Shown: in pieces, positions 32,931-40,810 of the stretch
Layout: every line of letters begins with the position of its first letter
Position numbering within the stretch: position 1 is the stretch's first letter
Origin: Denitrobaculum tricleocarpae
Lineage (GTDB): Bacteria > Pseudomonadota > Alphaproteobacteria > Kiloniellales > Kiloniellaceae
Assembly: GCF_007004665.1 (NCBI RefSeq)
Contig: NZ_ML660056.1
Location: 1-64,000, forward strand
Direction: 5' to 3'
DNA: 64,000 bases
Made by a program: the position numbers and the translations under genes
Notes under the pieces: generated by a model
Databases searched by the model: none
Told to the model about the DNA's origin: nothing
The model's input: only the letters and a program-made list of their open reading frames with translations

Positions 32931-34154
32931 TTAGACGAAAGGCGACGGTAATGTCTCTTCTGCGCGCCGCAAGTTAGGGTTCAACACCAAGCTTTTTTCG
33001 TAAACGCGGAGAACCTCGAATCCGTATTTTGCGAGTGCTGGAGGAGTAATATCCGCGACAAAAAAATCGAGCCTATCGTCAAGTAGCTTCTCTTTCTCCG
33101 AACTAGATAACCGGGTGTTCTGTACAGCGTCTTGATAAGCAACCGGCTTTCCAATTTTCTCATCCAGCCTTAATAGACCAGGAGACTTGCTATCTGCCCA
33201 ATACTTCGCGCGCGCTAGCGTGGTATCGAGCTGAATGCTGTTCGGGGCTCGTTCATCGTATGATGATAGCCAAGCTCGCCGAGAAGAACGACTCTGTGCG
33301 CTCTCGATCAATGCTTTCTCAATTGCTGGGTAAAGGTCGAAGCTAGCCGCAGAGCCAGCAGTCAAGGCCACACATCGGTTTTGTTGATCAACTAAAAGCA
33401 CCATGATCACAGAAACATCAAGATTTGATGGAATGTCAAAGATGTGAGGTTTAAGGCCGCAATCCTGAAAATTCTGGATCAATTTATTTAAGCTCTCGGG
33501 GAAATCTTTAATTGGCCGCCAATCGTCAGCTTCGTAGAAGGTCGCTTCGACAAAGTACCGTTCGACCAGTTCAAGTTTCGCAGTTCGCAGTGCGTGCCCT
33601 GTTCCTTTTTTGCCAAATGCAGTACCTGAAGAATTTCTGATATGAAGCAACCGTGTTTCTTGCATGTGTCCAAGTAACAAAAACTGTGCTGGAATTTGAT
33701 GTCGTTGGCCTGTTCGACAGCGTGTCACAGGCCACCAGGAACAGAAATGTGCGAGCTGTTTGTCACGCTGATGAAACAAATCGAATAGATCGATGTCATT
33801 GCGATGCGCATCATACATTCGGCGCTTCGTAGGAAGAGGCGCCAACAACGCCATTCGTTCGAGGCACTCGGCTAGTGCAGTTAGCTTCGCGTGATCTTCA
33901 GAGAGAGAAACTCCGAAGCCAAGTGCGTCGGTGCATAGAGACGATCGGCATATGAACGCCGAGATCTGTGGTTCGTCTGGCATCCAGATAGCAGGTCGGA
34001 TCTCATCAATTAATCCGGTTTGCTCAATCGCACTTATGAATTCTCTGACATCATTTTCTGTGCCCATGGTTCTCCGGAAAAAACCCATGAAGGACAATTG
34101 ATCTGGAGGCGGAGCTTTGCTGGTTACCTCTGAGTGTAGTTCTGTTCTCTGCAT
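32931..34154 (-). CDS. YcaO-domain protein, probable peptide cyclodehydratase
   Basis: A 407-residue stand-alone YcaO enzyme. The ATP-binding motifs are present: SEDHAKLTALAECLER (Glu96, Glu99, Arg100), SSGTAFG (175-181) followed by AKLELVERY (Glu195, Glu198, Arg199), and ALIESAQSR (Glu284, Gln287). YcaO enzymes use ATP to turn Cys, Ser or Thr side chains in a peptide into azolines, or the backbone into thioamide or amidine. The C terminus (TLPSPFV) only partly resembles the Pro-rich end of azoline-forming members. A start at ATG 34067, with GGAG upstream, is an alternative to 34154. It lies 90 bases after the repeat-peptide gene on the same strand. The gene is AT-richer than its surroundings. 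No E1-like partner is adjacent. Confidence 0.85.
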   Translation of the reverse strand: MQRTELHSEVTSKAPPPDQLSFMGFFRRTMGTENDVREFISAIEQTGLIDEIRPAIWMPDEPQISAFICRSSLCTDALGFGVSLSEDHAKLTALAECLERMALLAPLPTKRRMYDAHRNDIDLFDLFHQRDKQLAHFCSWWPVTRCRTGQRHQIPAQFLLLGHMQETRLLHIRNSSGTAFGKKGTGHALRTAKLELVERYFVEATFYEADDWRPIKDFPESLNKLIQNFQDCGLKPHIFDIPSNLDVSVIMVLLVDQQNRCVALTAGSAASFDLYPAIEKALIESAQSRSSRRAWLSSYDERAPNSIQLDTTLARAKYWADSKSPGLLRLDEKIGKPVAYQDAVQNTRLSSSEKEKLLDDRLDFFVADITPPALAKYGFEVLRVYEKSLVLNPNLRRAEETLPSPFV

Positions 34155-34244
34155 GGGAGCGGATCGCTTTCAATTTGATTCGACACCAATGGCTTCACGA
34201 TGATCGAAACCAGAACAGAAATCACTTTGCGTTGTTTGACGACC

Positions 34245-34475
34245 CTATCGTTTTTTTCCGCATTGAGATGAAGCCTTAACTTCCTCCTTGCAGCTGTTCG
34301 ATGCCGTTACTTCTATACCACATTGAGCAGAGCCTTCTACTTCTGCTCGACACTGTGAGGATGCTGTAACTTCCTTCCCACAATGTGAAGACGCTTTGAC
34401 CTCATCGCTAACACTTACTGACGTGATGTTTTTTTTGTCATTTCGCAGCTCTGGTTTGCTGTCTTTTGATTTCAT
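34245..34475 (-). CDS. Five-repeat Ser/Cys precursor peptide (putative RiPP)
   Basis: A 76-residue peptide. After a Lys/Ser/Asp-rich leader (residues 1-24) come five decapeptides in exact register: EVKASSHCGK (25-34), EVTASSQCRA, EVEGSAQCGI, EVTASNSCKE and EVKASSQCGK, then KR. Each has one Cys at position 8 (residues 32, 42, 52, 62, 72) and Ser at position 5. The DNA of the units differs at many synonymous sites, so selection, not recent slippage, keeps the repeats. The ATG at 34475 follows GGAGG by five bases; the frame upstream of it is not coding. Position directly before a YcaO gene suggests it is the substrate. I know no characterised family with this repeat. Confidence 0.75.
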   Translation of the reverse strand: MKSKDSKPELRNDKKNITSVSVSDEVKASSHCGKEVTASSQCRAEVEGSAQCGIEVTASNSCKEEVKASSQCGKKR

Positions 34476-34882
34476 TTTATCCTCCGCAAAATGAATTGAT
34501 CGGATCCGAAGTCTAACACAACACACCTTATGATGGAAATTTCGAGTCTATTTGGTTTTCAGTTGTAACGTCGAGAAGGATAAATCGGGCTGATTTGATG
34601 CCAGCTTATCCGACCGAAACCCGGAGTCTTCAGGCGCCTACTGAATGGCCAGAGGGTAGGTCTTGATTTGCATACAGTCGGGACCACGGCATGTTTTATG
34701 CGTGCTCGCCGCAACAACATCCACGCAGCAATTCAGACCCGATTCCACTCCCAACCCTCCACATCAGGCGCCGAATATGCGATTGCCTGTGGCAGAAACT
34801 CCTATCAGAAATGGCACTGAACTTGGGTGCTGGACACGCGCATGTCATAACGGGCGCAAGCTTCTCAACATCGGAACCTGTG
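34476..34882. other. Intergenic region with divergent promoters
   Basis: A 407-base gap between the repeat-peptide gene (minus) and the cupin hydroxylase gene (plus). It should contain the promoters of both. It is AT-rich towards the peptide gene and becomes GC-rich at the right. No RNA gene or repeat is seen; an open frame continuing the hydroxylase back to 34691 is not supported by homology. Confidence 0.5.
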
Positions 34883-36049
34883 ATGTCCTCTTCTCCTGCC
34901 ACGCTTGTCACTCTCGACGCCCTGCCGCCGGTTGCGGAGTTCTATGCGCACTACTGGAACAAACGGCCGTTTCTTGTGCGGGACGCCATCGATCAAGCCG
35001 TAATGGGGCGGCTGATCACGCCGGATGAACTTGCGGGGCTGTCCATGGAAGAGACCGTGCGGGCGCGCATGGTCTCGCGGGAAGACTGGAGCTGCCAATT
35101 CGGTCCCTTCGGCGAAGAGGATTTCAACACCGCCGGAAAGCCGCCCTGGAGCCTGCTGGTCCAGAACGTCGAGCAGTTTCACCCGGACACCGCCGCCTTG
35201 TTGCGCGCGTTCGATTTTGCGCCCCGCTGGCTGATGGACGACGTCATGGTCAGTTTCTCCACCAGGGGCGGCACCATCGGCGGTCACGTCGACAGCTATC
35301 ACGTCTTTCTTGTCCAGGGTCAGGGTACGCGGCGCTGGACCGTCGGCCGCGAAGCCGTCATGGATGAGGTCTATATTGACGGCCTCGAGCTCAAAATCCT
35401 GAAAGATCCCATCGACGGCGATTGCGTCGAGGTGACTTCGGGCGACGTCCTGTACATCCCCCCGCATTTCGCCCATGAAGGCTCCACGCTGGACGATGCC
35501 TTGACCTTTTCCGTCGGTTTCCTCGGCCCGAAACTCTCCGAACTTTACGGCGCCTACGGTCAGTACCTCGCCGAACAGGAAGCATGCGATCACCGCTACG
35601 TCGGCGCGGGCTTGAGCGCAGAGAGCGCGGGCTTCACCCTCTCCATCAATGCGGTTGAGGTGCTGCGCAATCACCTCGCCGAGCCGCTGAGCGCGCCCGC
35701 GTTTTCCGAGTGGCTGGCCGCCTTTTTCACCGGCTCAAGCAATGAAGACATCGAAGAGGATAGCGAACGCGACGATGCTCTCAGCCAGAGCGCCTTCACA
35801 GACGCCCTGCAGGCCGGGACCGGTCTGATCAAGCCCGCCTATGTGAAATTCGCGCTCATCCCGTCGCCCCGGGGCCGCTACAGCCTCGGCTTTAACCGCA
35901 AGACTTTTGACATCGATGAGGATGCCCTGGCCGTCATCTTAAGCCTGATGAAAGAAGAGGCTGTTACCAGAAACGACACGCCCGCGCTGCTCGATCATCC
36001 CGGGCTTTTGCGCGCGCTCTATAACCAGCAGGCGCTGGAATTCGTATAG
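34883..36049 (+). CDS. RoxA/YcfD-like cupin hydroxylase
   Basis: A 389-residue JmjC/cupin-4 oxygenase of the ribosomal oxygenase type, which uses Fe(II) and 2-oxoglutarate to hydroxylate an Arg of ribosomal protein uL16. The HxD iron motif is GGHVDSYHVFLVQG, with the second His in YIPPHFAHEG. It opens with FYAHYWNKRPFLVRDAI, the family's N-terminal pattern, and has the C-terminal winged-helix-like region. The ATG at 34883 is chosen, although an open frame extends upstream. It is divergent from the YcaO locus. A role in modifying the nearby peptide is conceivable, but the housekeeping ribosomal role is far more likely. Confidence 0.85.
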   Translation: MSSSPATLVTLDALPPVAEFYAHYWNKRPFLVRDAIDQAVMGRLITPDELAGLSMEETVRARMVSREDWSCQFGPFGEEDFNTAGKPPWSLLVQNVEQFHPDTAALLRAFDFAPRWLMDDVMVSFSTRGGTIGGHVDSYHVFLVQGQGTRRWTVGREAVMDEVYIDGLELKILKDPIDGDCVEVTSGDVLYIPPHFAHEGSTLDDALTFSVGFLGPKLSELYGAYGQYLAEQEACDHRYVGAGLSAESAGFTLSINAVEVLRNHLAEPLSAPAFSEWLAAFFTGSSNEDIEEDSERDDALSQSAFTDALQAGTGLIKPAYVKFALIPSPRGRYSLGFNRKTFDIDEDALAVILSLMKEEAVTRNDTPALLDHPGLLRALYNQQALEFV

Positions 36050-36111
36050 TCGCGGTTAGGTCTCTTTTTGTGCGTTCATTGGCAGAGGCAACACATCCAC
36101 GTCGACCCAGA

Positions 36112-37305
36112 TCACCGCGCCTGAAACGCAATCGGCCACATGAAGTCCAGGGGCTTGTAGCCCTGGCCCAGGTAGCGCACCGCGCCGCTGCTGTCGGCCT
36201 TGTTGTAGCCCGGGTGCAGAGCCCCGGTGGGGACGGAGAAGGGGAAGAAGGCCTCGATCTCCGGGTTGTAGGACGCTGTGGCGTGGCAGCTGTGGCAGCT
36301 GGCCTCGAAGCGGGTCCAGTAACGTGGCTGCGCGGTGTTGGGACTGCCGGCGAAATCCTCCATATCCGTGTGGCCCAGGATCACCGGCGTCTCGCCGGTT
36401 CCCGCCGCCGTGAAGCGGATCTGGGTGCCGTTGGGCGCGTAGGCTTCCAACCCGAAACCAGCCAGGCCGCCGGTTTCGAGGATGGCGGAGATTTCCTTTT
36501 CGGACAGAGGTGCGCGCTGGGTGATCAGCTGATCGCGCACATGAGCCACACCTGGGTTGTTCGTGAACTCGAAGGTGGTCCAGAACCAGCTTGGGTCCTC
36601 GCTGTAGAAGACGTCGCTGGGGTCCGATAGGGACTGCATCTTCGCCATGATGTGCAGGCCGCGCCACCAGTATTCGCCGCTGTCGAAATTGAAGGTCAGG
36701 GCGCCGTCGGGCGCCGGGCTGCCTTCGGTTACCTGCAGCCAGGAGGCTTTCAGTTCGACCGAACCCACGGGCATGTCCACATAGTCGTTCTTCTCAAAGA
36801 ACGCAGCGATGTCGAGCTTGGTCGTCAGGCCGCTCTCGATCAGGTAGTCGTAGCTGATTCTGTTGCGGGTGACCTCCTCGTTGGCGCCGTCGGGATCGGC
36901 GGTGGCGACGCCACCTGCCTCCAGGTCCTTCTTCTCGGCAGTAGGACTCATATCGTCACGCGGCGTGTCCTTGAAGTCGAAGGGCCTGGCCGTATCGAAG
37001 GTGTCGGGGTCGGTGGGCCAGGCCATCCAGACCGGCACCTTTCCCGTGTTCGACATGCCGCCCTTCGTGGGGTCGGCGATCAGCTGATTGACCCGGGTGA
37101 AGAACATCCAGGCCAGCATCTGGCGTTCCTCCAGGCTGCCGTTGAAGGCGGTGTCGGCGCAGTCGGCGGCGAAGGCCGCGTCCGACTTCGTCGCCCAGCC
37201 GTCGCCGGTACATTTCTGATCGGCAGCCGCAACCTGAACGCAGGCTGAGAGGGCGACTGCAGAGAGGCAGGTCGCGGCGAGTGGGAGCTTGGCGGATGTG
37301 GTCAT
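36112..37305 (-). CDS. Exported c-type cytochrome-like protein
   Basis: A 397-residue secreted protein. The signal peptide ends with LSAC (Cys22), so it may be a lipoprotein, or the Cys may lie in an ordinary signal before AAADQ. A single c-type heme site is SCHSCHATA (near residue 340), with PFSVPTGALHPGYN downstream as possible axial-ligand region. The middle (WMFFTRVNQLIADP, SWFWTTFEFTNNPGV, HIMAKMQ) is rich in aromatic residues. It resembles periplasmic cytochrome-like proteins of uncertain role. The ATG at 37305 has GGAGAG upstream. It is divergent from the unknown gene at 37526. Confidence 0.72.
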   Translation of the reverse strand: MTTSAKLPLAATCLSAVALSACVQVAAADQKCTGDGWATKSDAAFAADCADTAFNGSLEERQMLAWMFFTRVNQLIADPTKGGMSNTGKVPVWMAWPTDPDTFDTARPFDFKDTPRDDMSPTAEKKDLEAGGVATADPDGANEEVTRNRISYDYLIESGLTTKLDIAAFFEKNDYVDMPVGSVELKASWLQVTEGSPAPDGALTFNFDSGEYWWRGLHIMAKMQSLSDPSDVFYSEDPSWFWTTFEFTNNPGVAHVRDQLITQRAPLSEKEISAILETGGLAGFGLEAYAPNGTQIRFTAAGTGETPVILGHTDMEDFAGSPNTAQPRYWTRFEASCHSCHATASYNPEIEAFFPFSVPTGALHPGYNKADSSGAVRYLGQGYKPLDFMWPIAFQAR

Positions 37306-37525
37306 GGCAGAGGCTCTCCGAAGGTATGGGTGAAAGGAAAAAGCTCGGACGACTCACTGGATCATTGGAAGAGTTTCATCGCTTCGTTGCTTTCAAAAAT
37401 TGCAACATGTCTAAAAATAAACAATCAAAAATTGTAAAACATTTGTTTCGGGTGTACAAGGTAAAGCAGCATTAAGCGGCCGCTGTTCCACTAATGGGAT
37501 GGCGGATCACAGGGGGTGTTTTCCG

Positions 37526-38515
37526 ATGGCCAAAGCAAAGAAATATAAAATCCCACCCGGATGGATCGGCGGATTCATGGAATCCAACCCGGCCTTTTCC
37601 TATCCCGATCCCGACCTCTCCTCCTTGCCCATGCTTTGCAACATGGACAACATCGACAAGCTTACCCGTCAGCAGGCCGCCATCTGGCCCCAGTTCAGCT
37701 GGCAGACGATTCCAGGCGACGAGACGTCCCGCTGCTATCAGATGTTCGCGCCGGATATCTCCCGGATCGGCTATACGGATCAAGGGCGCGCCTATTCGAT
37801 CATCTGTCCTCAGCAGGGGGCCTGTTCACCTTCCTTCGGCTGCCTGAATATCGAGGTGACGGTCACCGGCAACCGCGGCTGGGTCGACGAACCAAGCAAA
37901 ACGCTTGCGGCGGACATTTCGGTCGAAGGTCAGATCTGGTTCAGCCCGAGCGCGCATGAGAACTTTTTCGTCAGGATGATCTGGGATCTCTTCGCGAAGA
38001 ACGGACTGCCGTTCCCCTCGAGCAAAGCGAAGTCGATCAAGATCAATCTTTACCACGCGGAAAACCCGATCCGGGAGGCCTTGCCCATTCGGATGGGTGA
38101 ATCGCCACGCTTTAAGAACCCCGCGTTCGCCAGGCACGAGGCCGAGGCCTTTGCCGTTGCCAATGTGGAGGTGAAGATCGGCCCAATCCGGAAAGTCGGA
38201 AACGAAGTCGTTGACGAATTCAATCAGCTTGTGATGGACGCGTTCAACCTGGCCAGCGGGAACCTGCTGACACCCGGCAATATCCTGACCTGGAACGTAT
38301 GGGTCACCGGCCCGCAACTCGTCGACCGGCAGGAGTGGCGGGATCATGCCGAAAAGTGGCGAAAGTCGATCGATACCGGCCACGGCAGCCCGGACGGCCC
38401 GGGCACGCGCCCGAGGTACTTCGACGGCCGTCTCTTCAGCCCCGTCGAATCCGCCGTTGAGGAGGAAATCGACAAGATTATCGCGTATCTGAAAAAGCAC
38501 CTTCCGAAGCTTTGA
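37526..38515 (+). CDS. Unrecognised protein, 329 residues
   Basis: A soluble protein of mixed alpha/beta character with no signal peptide or membrane segment. It has several cysteines in the first half (MLCNMD, SRCYQMF, IICPQQGACSPSFGC), many aromatic residues and a C-terminal coiled-coil-like helix (AVEEEIDKIIAYLKKHLPK). An open frame begins at 37499, but the ATG at 37526 has AGGGGG upstream. It is divergent from the cytochrome-like gene, sharing an AT-rich promoter region of ~220 bases. No function can be given. Confidence 0.7.
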   Translation: MAKAKKYKIPPGWIGGFMESNPAFSYPDPDLSSLPMLCNMDNIDKLTRQQAAIWPQFSWQTIPGDETSRCYQMFAPDISRIGYTDQGRAYSIICPQQGACSPSFGCLNIEVTVTGNRGWVDEPSKTLAADISVEGQIWFSPSAHENFFVRMIWDLFAKNGLPFPSSKAKSIKINLYHAENPIREALPIRMGESPRFKNPAFARHEAEAFAVANVEVKIGPIRKVGNEVVDEFNQLVMDAFNLASGNLLTPGNILTWNVWVTGPQLVDRQEWRDHAEKWRKSIDTGHGSPDGPGTRPRYFDGRLFSPVESAVEEEIDKIIAYLKKHLPKL

Positions 38516-38652
38516 CCGCATTGGCAAAAGCTTCACGCATATAGTGTCGCTCACAGTGTTCGGGATTGCGCCTTGTCTGCCGCGGGATCGATGTAACCGG
38601 ACTCGGCTTCCGGCCAGCCTTGGAGCAGGGCAGGCCGCTACTTCCAATGCCG

Positions 38653-39846
38653 CTACTTCCAGTACTGGTCCATGATGAATTGCAGGGTGTCTTCCTGTTC
38701 GCAGCTGATGGCGCCGCAGGCGCCACCTGGATCGAAGTAGCCTTTGCTCTCACTGTTGCGTGCTCGGTTGTCGGCGGCCTGGGCCTGCTTCAGGCGTCCG
38801 AGGGCCTGGGCGTAAGTTTCCGACGGGGTGTGGGCGGCCCGGGCTGCGTCGCCCATTCGGCGGGCCAAATCGCCGTCCTTGACGAGAAAGGTTTGTTTCT
38901 CACTGTGCGGCTGGTACTCGCTGCAGGAGACCACCCGGCAGCTCTCCCGGCTGGTGCGCACGCGGGCGCAGAATTGCTTGTTGCGCGGCGTCAAGGCTAT
39001 GACGTCCTCCGGGACCGAGACCGCGTTACGGTCGGTGATGTCGATGAGATCGTAGATTTGGGCTGGGGCGTAGATCGGCGGGCAATGCCGGTAAGCAGCC
39101 TTACTATCCTCGGAGAGCCGGATCTTCTCTGAGCGGGAGAAGGCCAGGCCGGCAGCGTTGTAGCGGCCTCTGCCGACGATCTCGCCCGTGCGCAAACCCG
39201 CGTCGCTCTCGAATTGGCTTGTCGCGACGATCTTGAGGTTGAAGCCCTTTTCGGCGGGCAGCAGCTCATAGACCGAGCCCGCAGGCGCGACGTAGAAATA
39301 GCCCACGACCGACTCCGGCCCTTTGAGGGCAGCGGGCGAAAACTCGGGCTGTGACGCTGGGGCGATCACCAGTTGCTGCGCGCTATCCAGAGGCTGGAGC
39401 GTGCCTTGCGCCAGGAGTTCCGCGGCACCCAGCACCAGGATGCCGATCTCCCGCGGGGCGACGGCGACCAGTTGGATGCTGACGATCGAGGCTTTGCAGT
39501 CCGTGTTGCCGCTGAGCTTGAGCTGGACCACCCGGCCGCCGGGGATGCGCGCGCTTTCCTGGGCGGGACCGCTGCAGCCGGCACGGCCGAGATCGACCGA
39601 AACCCGGAGCGGGTTTACCTGCCCACCGGCGCCAGTGCGACCATCTTTAGGGCGGGAGAGCGATGTGCGCTTCGGTGCTGTCTCGCCTGTCCAGAGAATC
39701 TCGCCCTGCCAGCCCGACGTGAAGCTCTCCGCGGTGAGGATATCCTCCTGGCTCGCATCAGCCTGCGTTTGCAATGTGGCAAAGCACAAAAGGGCCACCA
39801 ATCCGGAAACTGCGCGCCGCCCTCTCGCCAAGTCACTTCGCTCCAA
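38653..39846 (-). CDS. Exported hypothetical protein, about 397 residues
   Basis: A secreted protein with a signal peptide (SGLVALLCFATLQTQADA). The mature part shows no known domain but has several cysteine pairs (TDCKAS, RHCPPI, QFCARVRTSRESCRVVSC, GACGAISCEQED), suggesting disulfides in the periplasm. A helical C-terminal stretch is rich in Ala and Gln. The frame is open to 39894 (TTG), but TTG at 39846 has GAGGAG eight bases upstream and fits the signal peptide better. It is convergent with the unknown gene at 37526 and isolated otherwise. Confidence 0.6.
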   Translation of the reverse strand: MERSDLARGRRAVSGLVALLCFATLQTQADASQEDILTAESFTSGWQGEILWTGETAPKRTSLSRPKDGRTGAGGQVNPLRVSVDLGRAGCSGPAQESARIPGGRVVQLKLSGNTDCKASIVSIQLVAVAPREIGILVLGAAELLAQGTLQPLDSAQQLVIAPASQPEFSPAALKGPESVVGYFYVAPAGSVYELLPAEKGFNLKIVATSQFESDAGLRTGEIVGRGRYNAAGLAFSRSEKIRLSEDSKAAYRHCPPIYAPAQIYDLIDITDRNAVSVPEDVIALTPRNKQFCARVRTSRESCRVVSCSEYQPHSEKQTFLVKDGDLARRMGDAARAAHTPSETYAQALGRLKQAQAADNRARNSESKGYFDPGGACGAISCEQEDTLQFIMDQYWK

Positions 39847-40112
39847 AACCGCCGTCTCCTCGATAATGTCTATCCCTGCAGCGAGGGAAGACAAAGCCAG
39901 AGTGGGTCCACAGGGTTTATCGGCCCACGAATGACTTGGGAGTCAAGCACGCGAATCGGCCCACTGGGAATAGCTTGACGGGCGGGGGGATCGGGCCTAT
40001 CTGCGTGACAGCCGAAAGGCCTCAACCAGGGAGCGCTCTGACCGTGATCAAGTAAGGACTGTCATTTCCATCGGCCATCCGGCCGCCTCGGTTCTTATTT
40101 CAGGAGCATCCC

Positions 40113-40646
40113 GTGCATCCCATTATCTATGACGTGGCCGTCTCGCTTGACGGCTACATCGCCGGTCCCAACGGCGACGTGACCCGCTTTGCCCATGAGG
40201 GCCCTGTCGTTGAGGATTATGCTCAGCGGATGGCCGGCTACCGCCTGGCCATCATGGGCCGCGCCACCTATGAATTTGCTTTTCAGTTCGGCTTAAAGCC
40301 GGGCGACGATCCCTATCCGGCCATGAGGACACTGGTCTTCTCTCAGTCGCTCGCCCTTCCCGAAACGTGCGATATCGAGGTTTTCCGCAAGACCGATCGC
40401 GACATGCTGGAGCAACTCAAGTCGGATGCGGACGGCCCGATTTATCTCTGCGGCGGCGGTGCCTTTGCCGGCGCTCTGCTGGAGATGGATGTGATCGACA
40501 GTCTGCGTCTCAAGCGCGCGCCGATTTTACTCGGAAGCGGCGTGCGGCTCTTCGGTGAAGGATCTCCCGGCGTGACCCTCGTGTGCAGGGAAACAAAAGA
40601 CTATCCCGATGGATATGTCTTCCAGGAATTTCGCGTAGGAAGCTGA
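40113..40646 (+). CDS. Dihydrofolate-reductase-like (RibD C-terminal domain) protein
   Basis: A 177-residue protein of the DHFR/RibD-C fold. Signatures are VSLDGYIAGPNGD (residues 9-21), IMGRATYEFA and LCGGGAFAGALLEMDVIDSL. Members of this widespread family bind NADPH and reduce unknown small substrates; they are not the essential folate reductase. GTG at 40113 with AGGAG upstream is used. It lies about 160 bases before the convergent formate dehydrogenase Fe-S protein gene. Confidence 0.8.
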   Translation: MHPIIYDVAVSLDGYIAGPNGDVTRFAHEGPVVEDYAQRMAGYRLAIMGRATYEFAFQFGLKPGDDPYPAMRTLVFSQSLALPETCDIEVFRKTDRDMLEQLKSDADGPIYLCGGGAFAGALLEMDVIDSLRLKRAPILLGSGVRLFGEGSPGVTLVCRETKDYPDGYVFQEFRVGS

Positions 40647-40810
40647 CGCAGCGCGGGCGGGTTCGAGTTGATAGGTTCGCTGCGCGGTGAGCGCCCGATT
40701 GACCTGGCCGGCTGTTACGCCGGAACCCGCCGCAACATGGCTGACCGCATGGCGGTGCGGATCAACTCTCTCCGCCCGCGTGACGGCACAAGAGCAGCGT
40801 CACGCGTGAG

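Noticed and set aside
34883-36049. Cupin hydroxylase as part of the YcaO locus
   Set aside because: It is on the other strand with its own promoter region, has normal base composition and matches the ribosomal oxygenase family.
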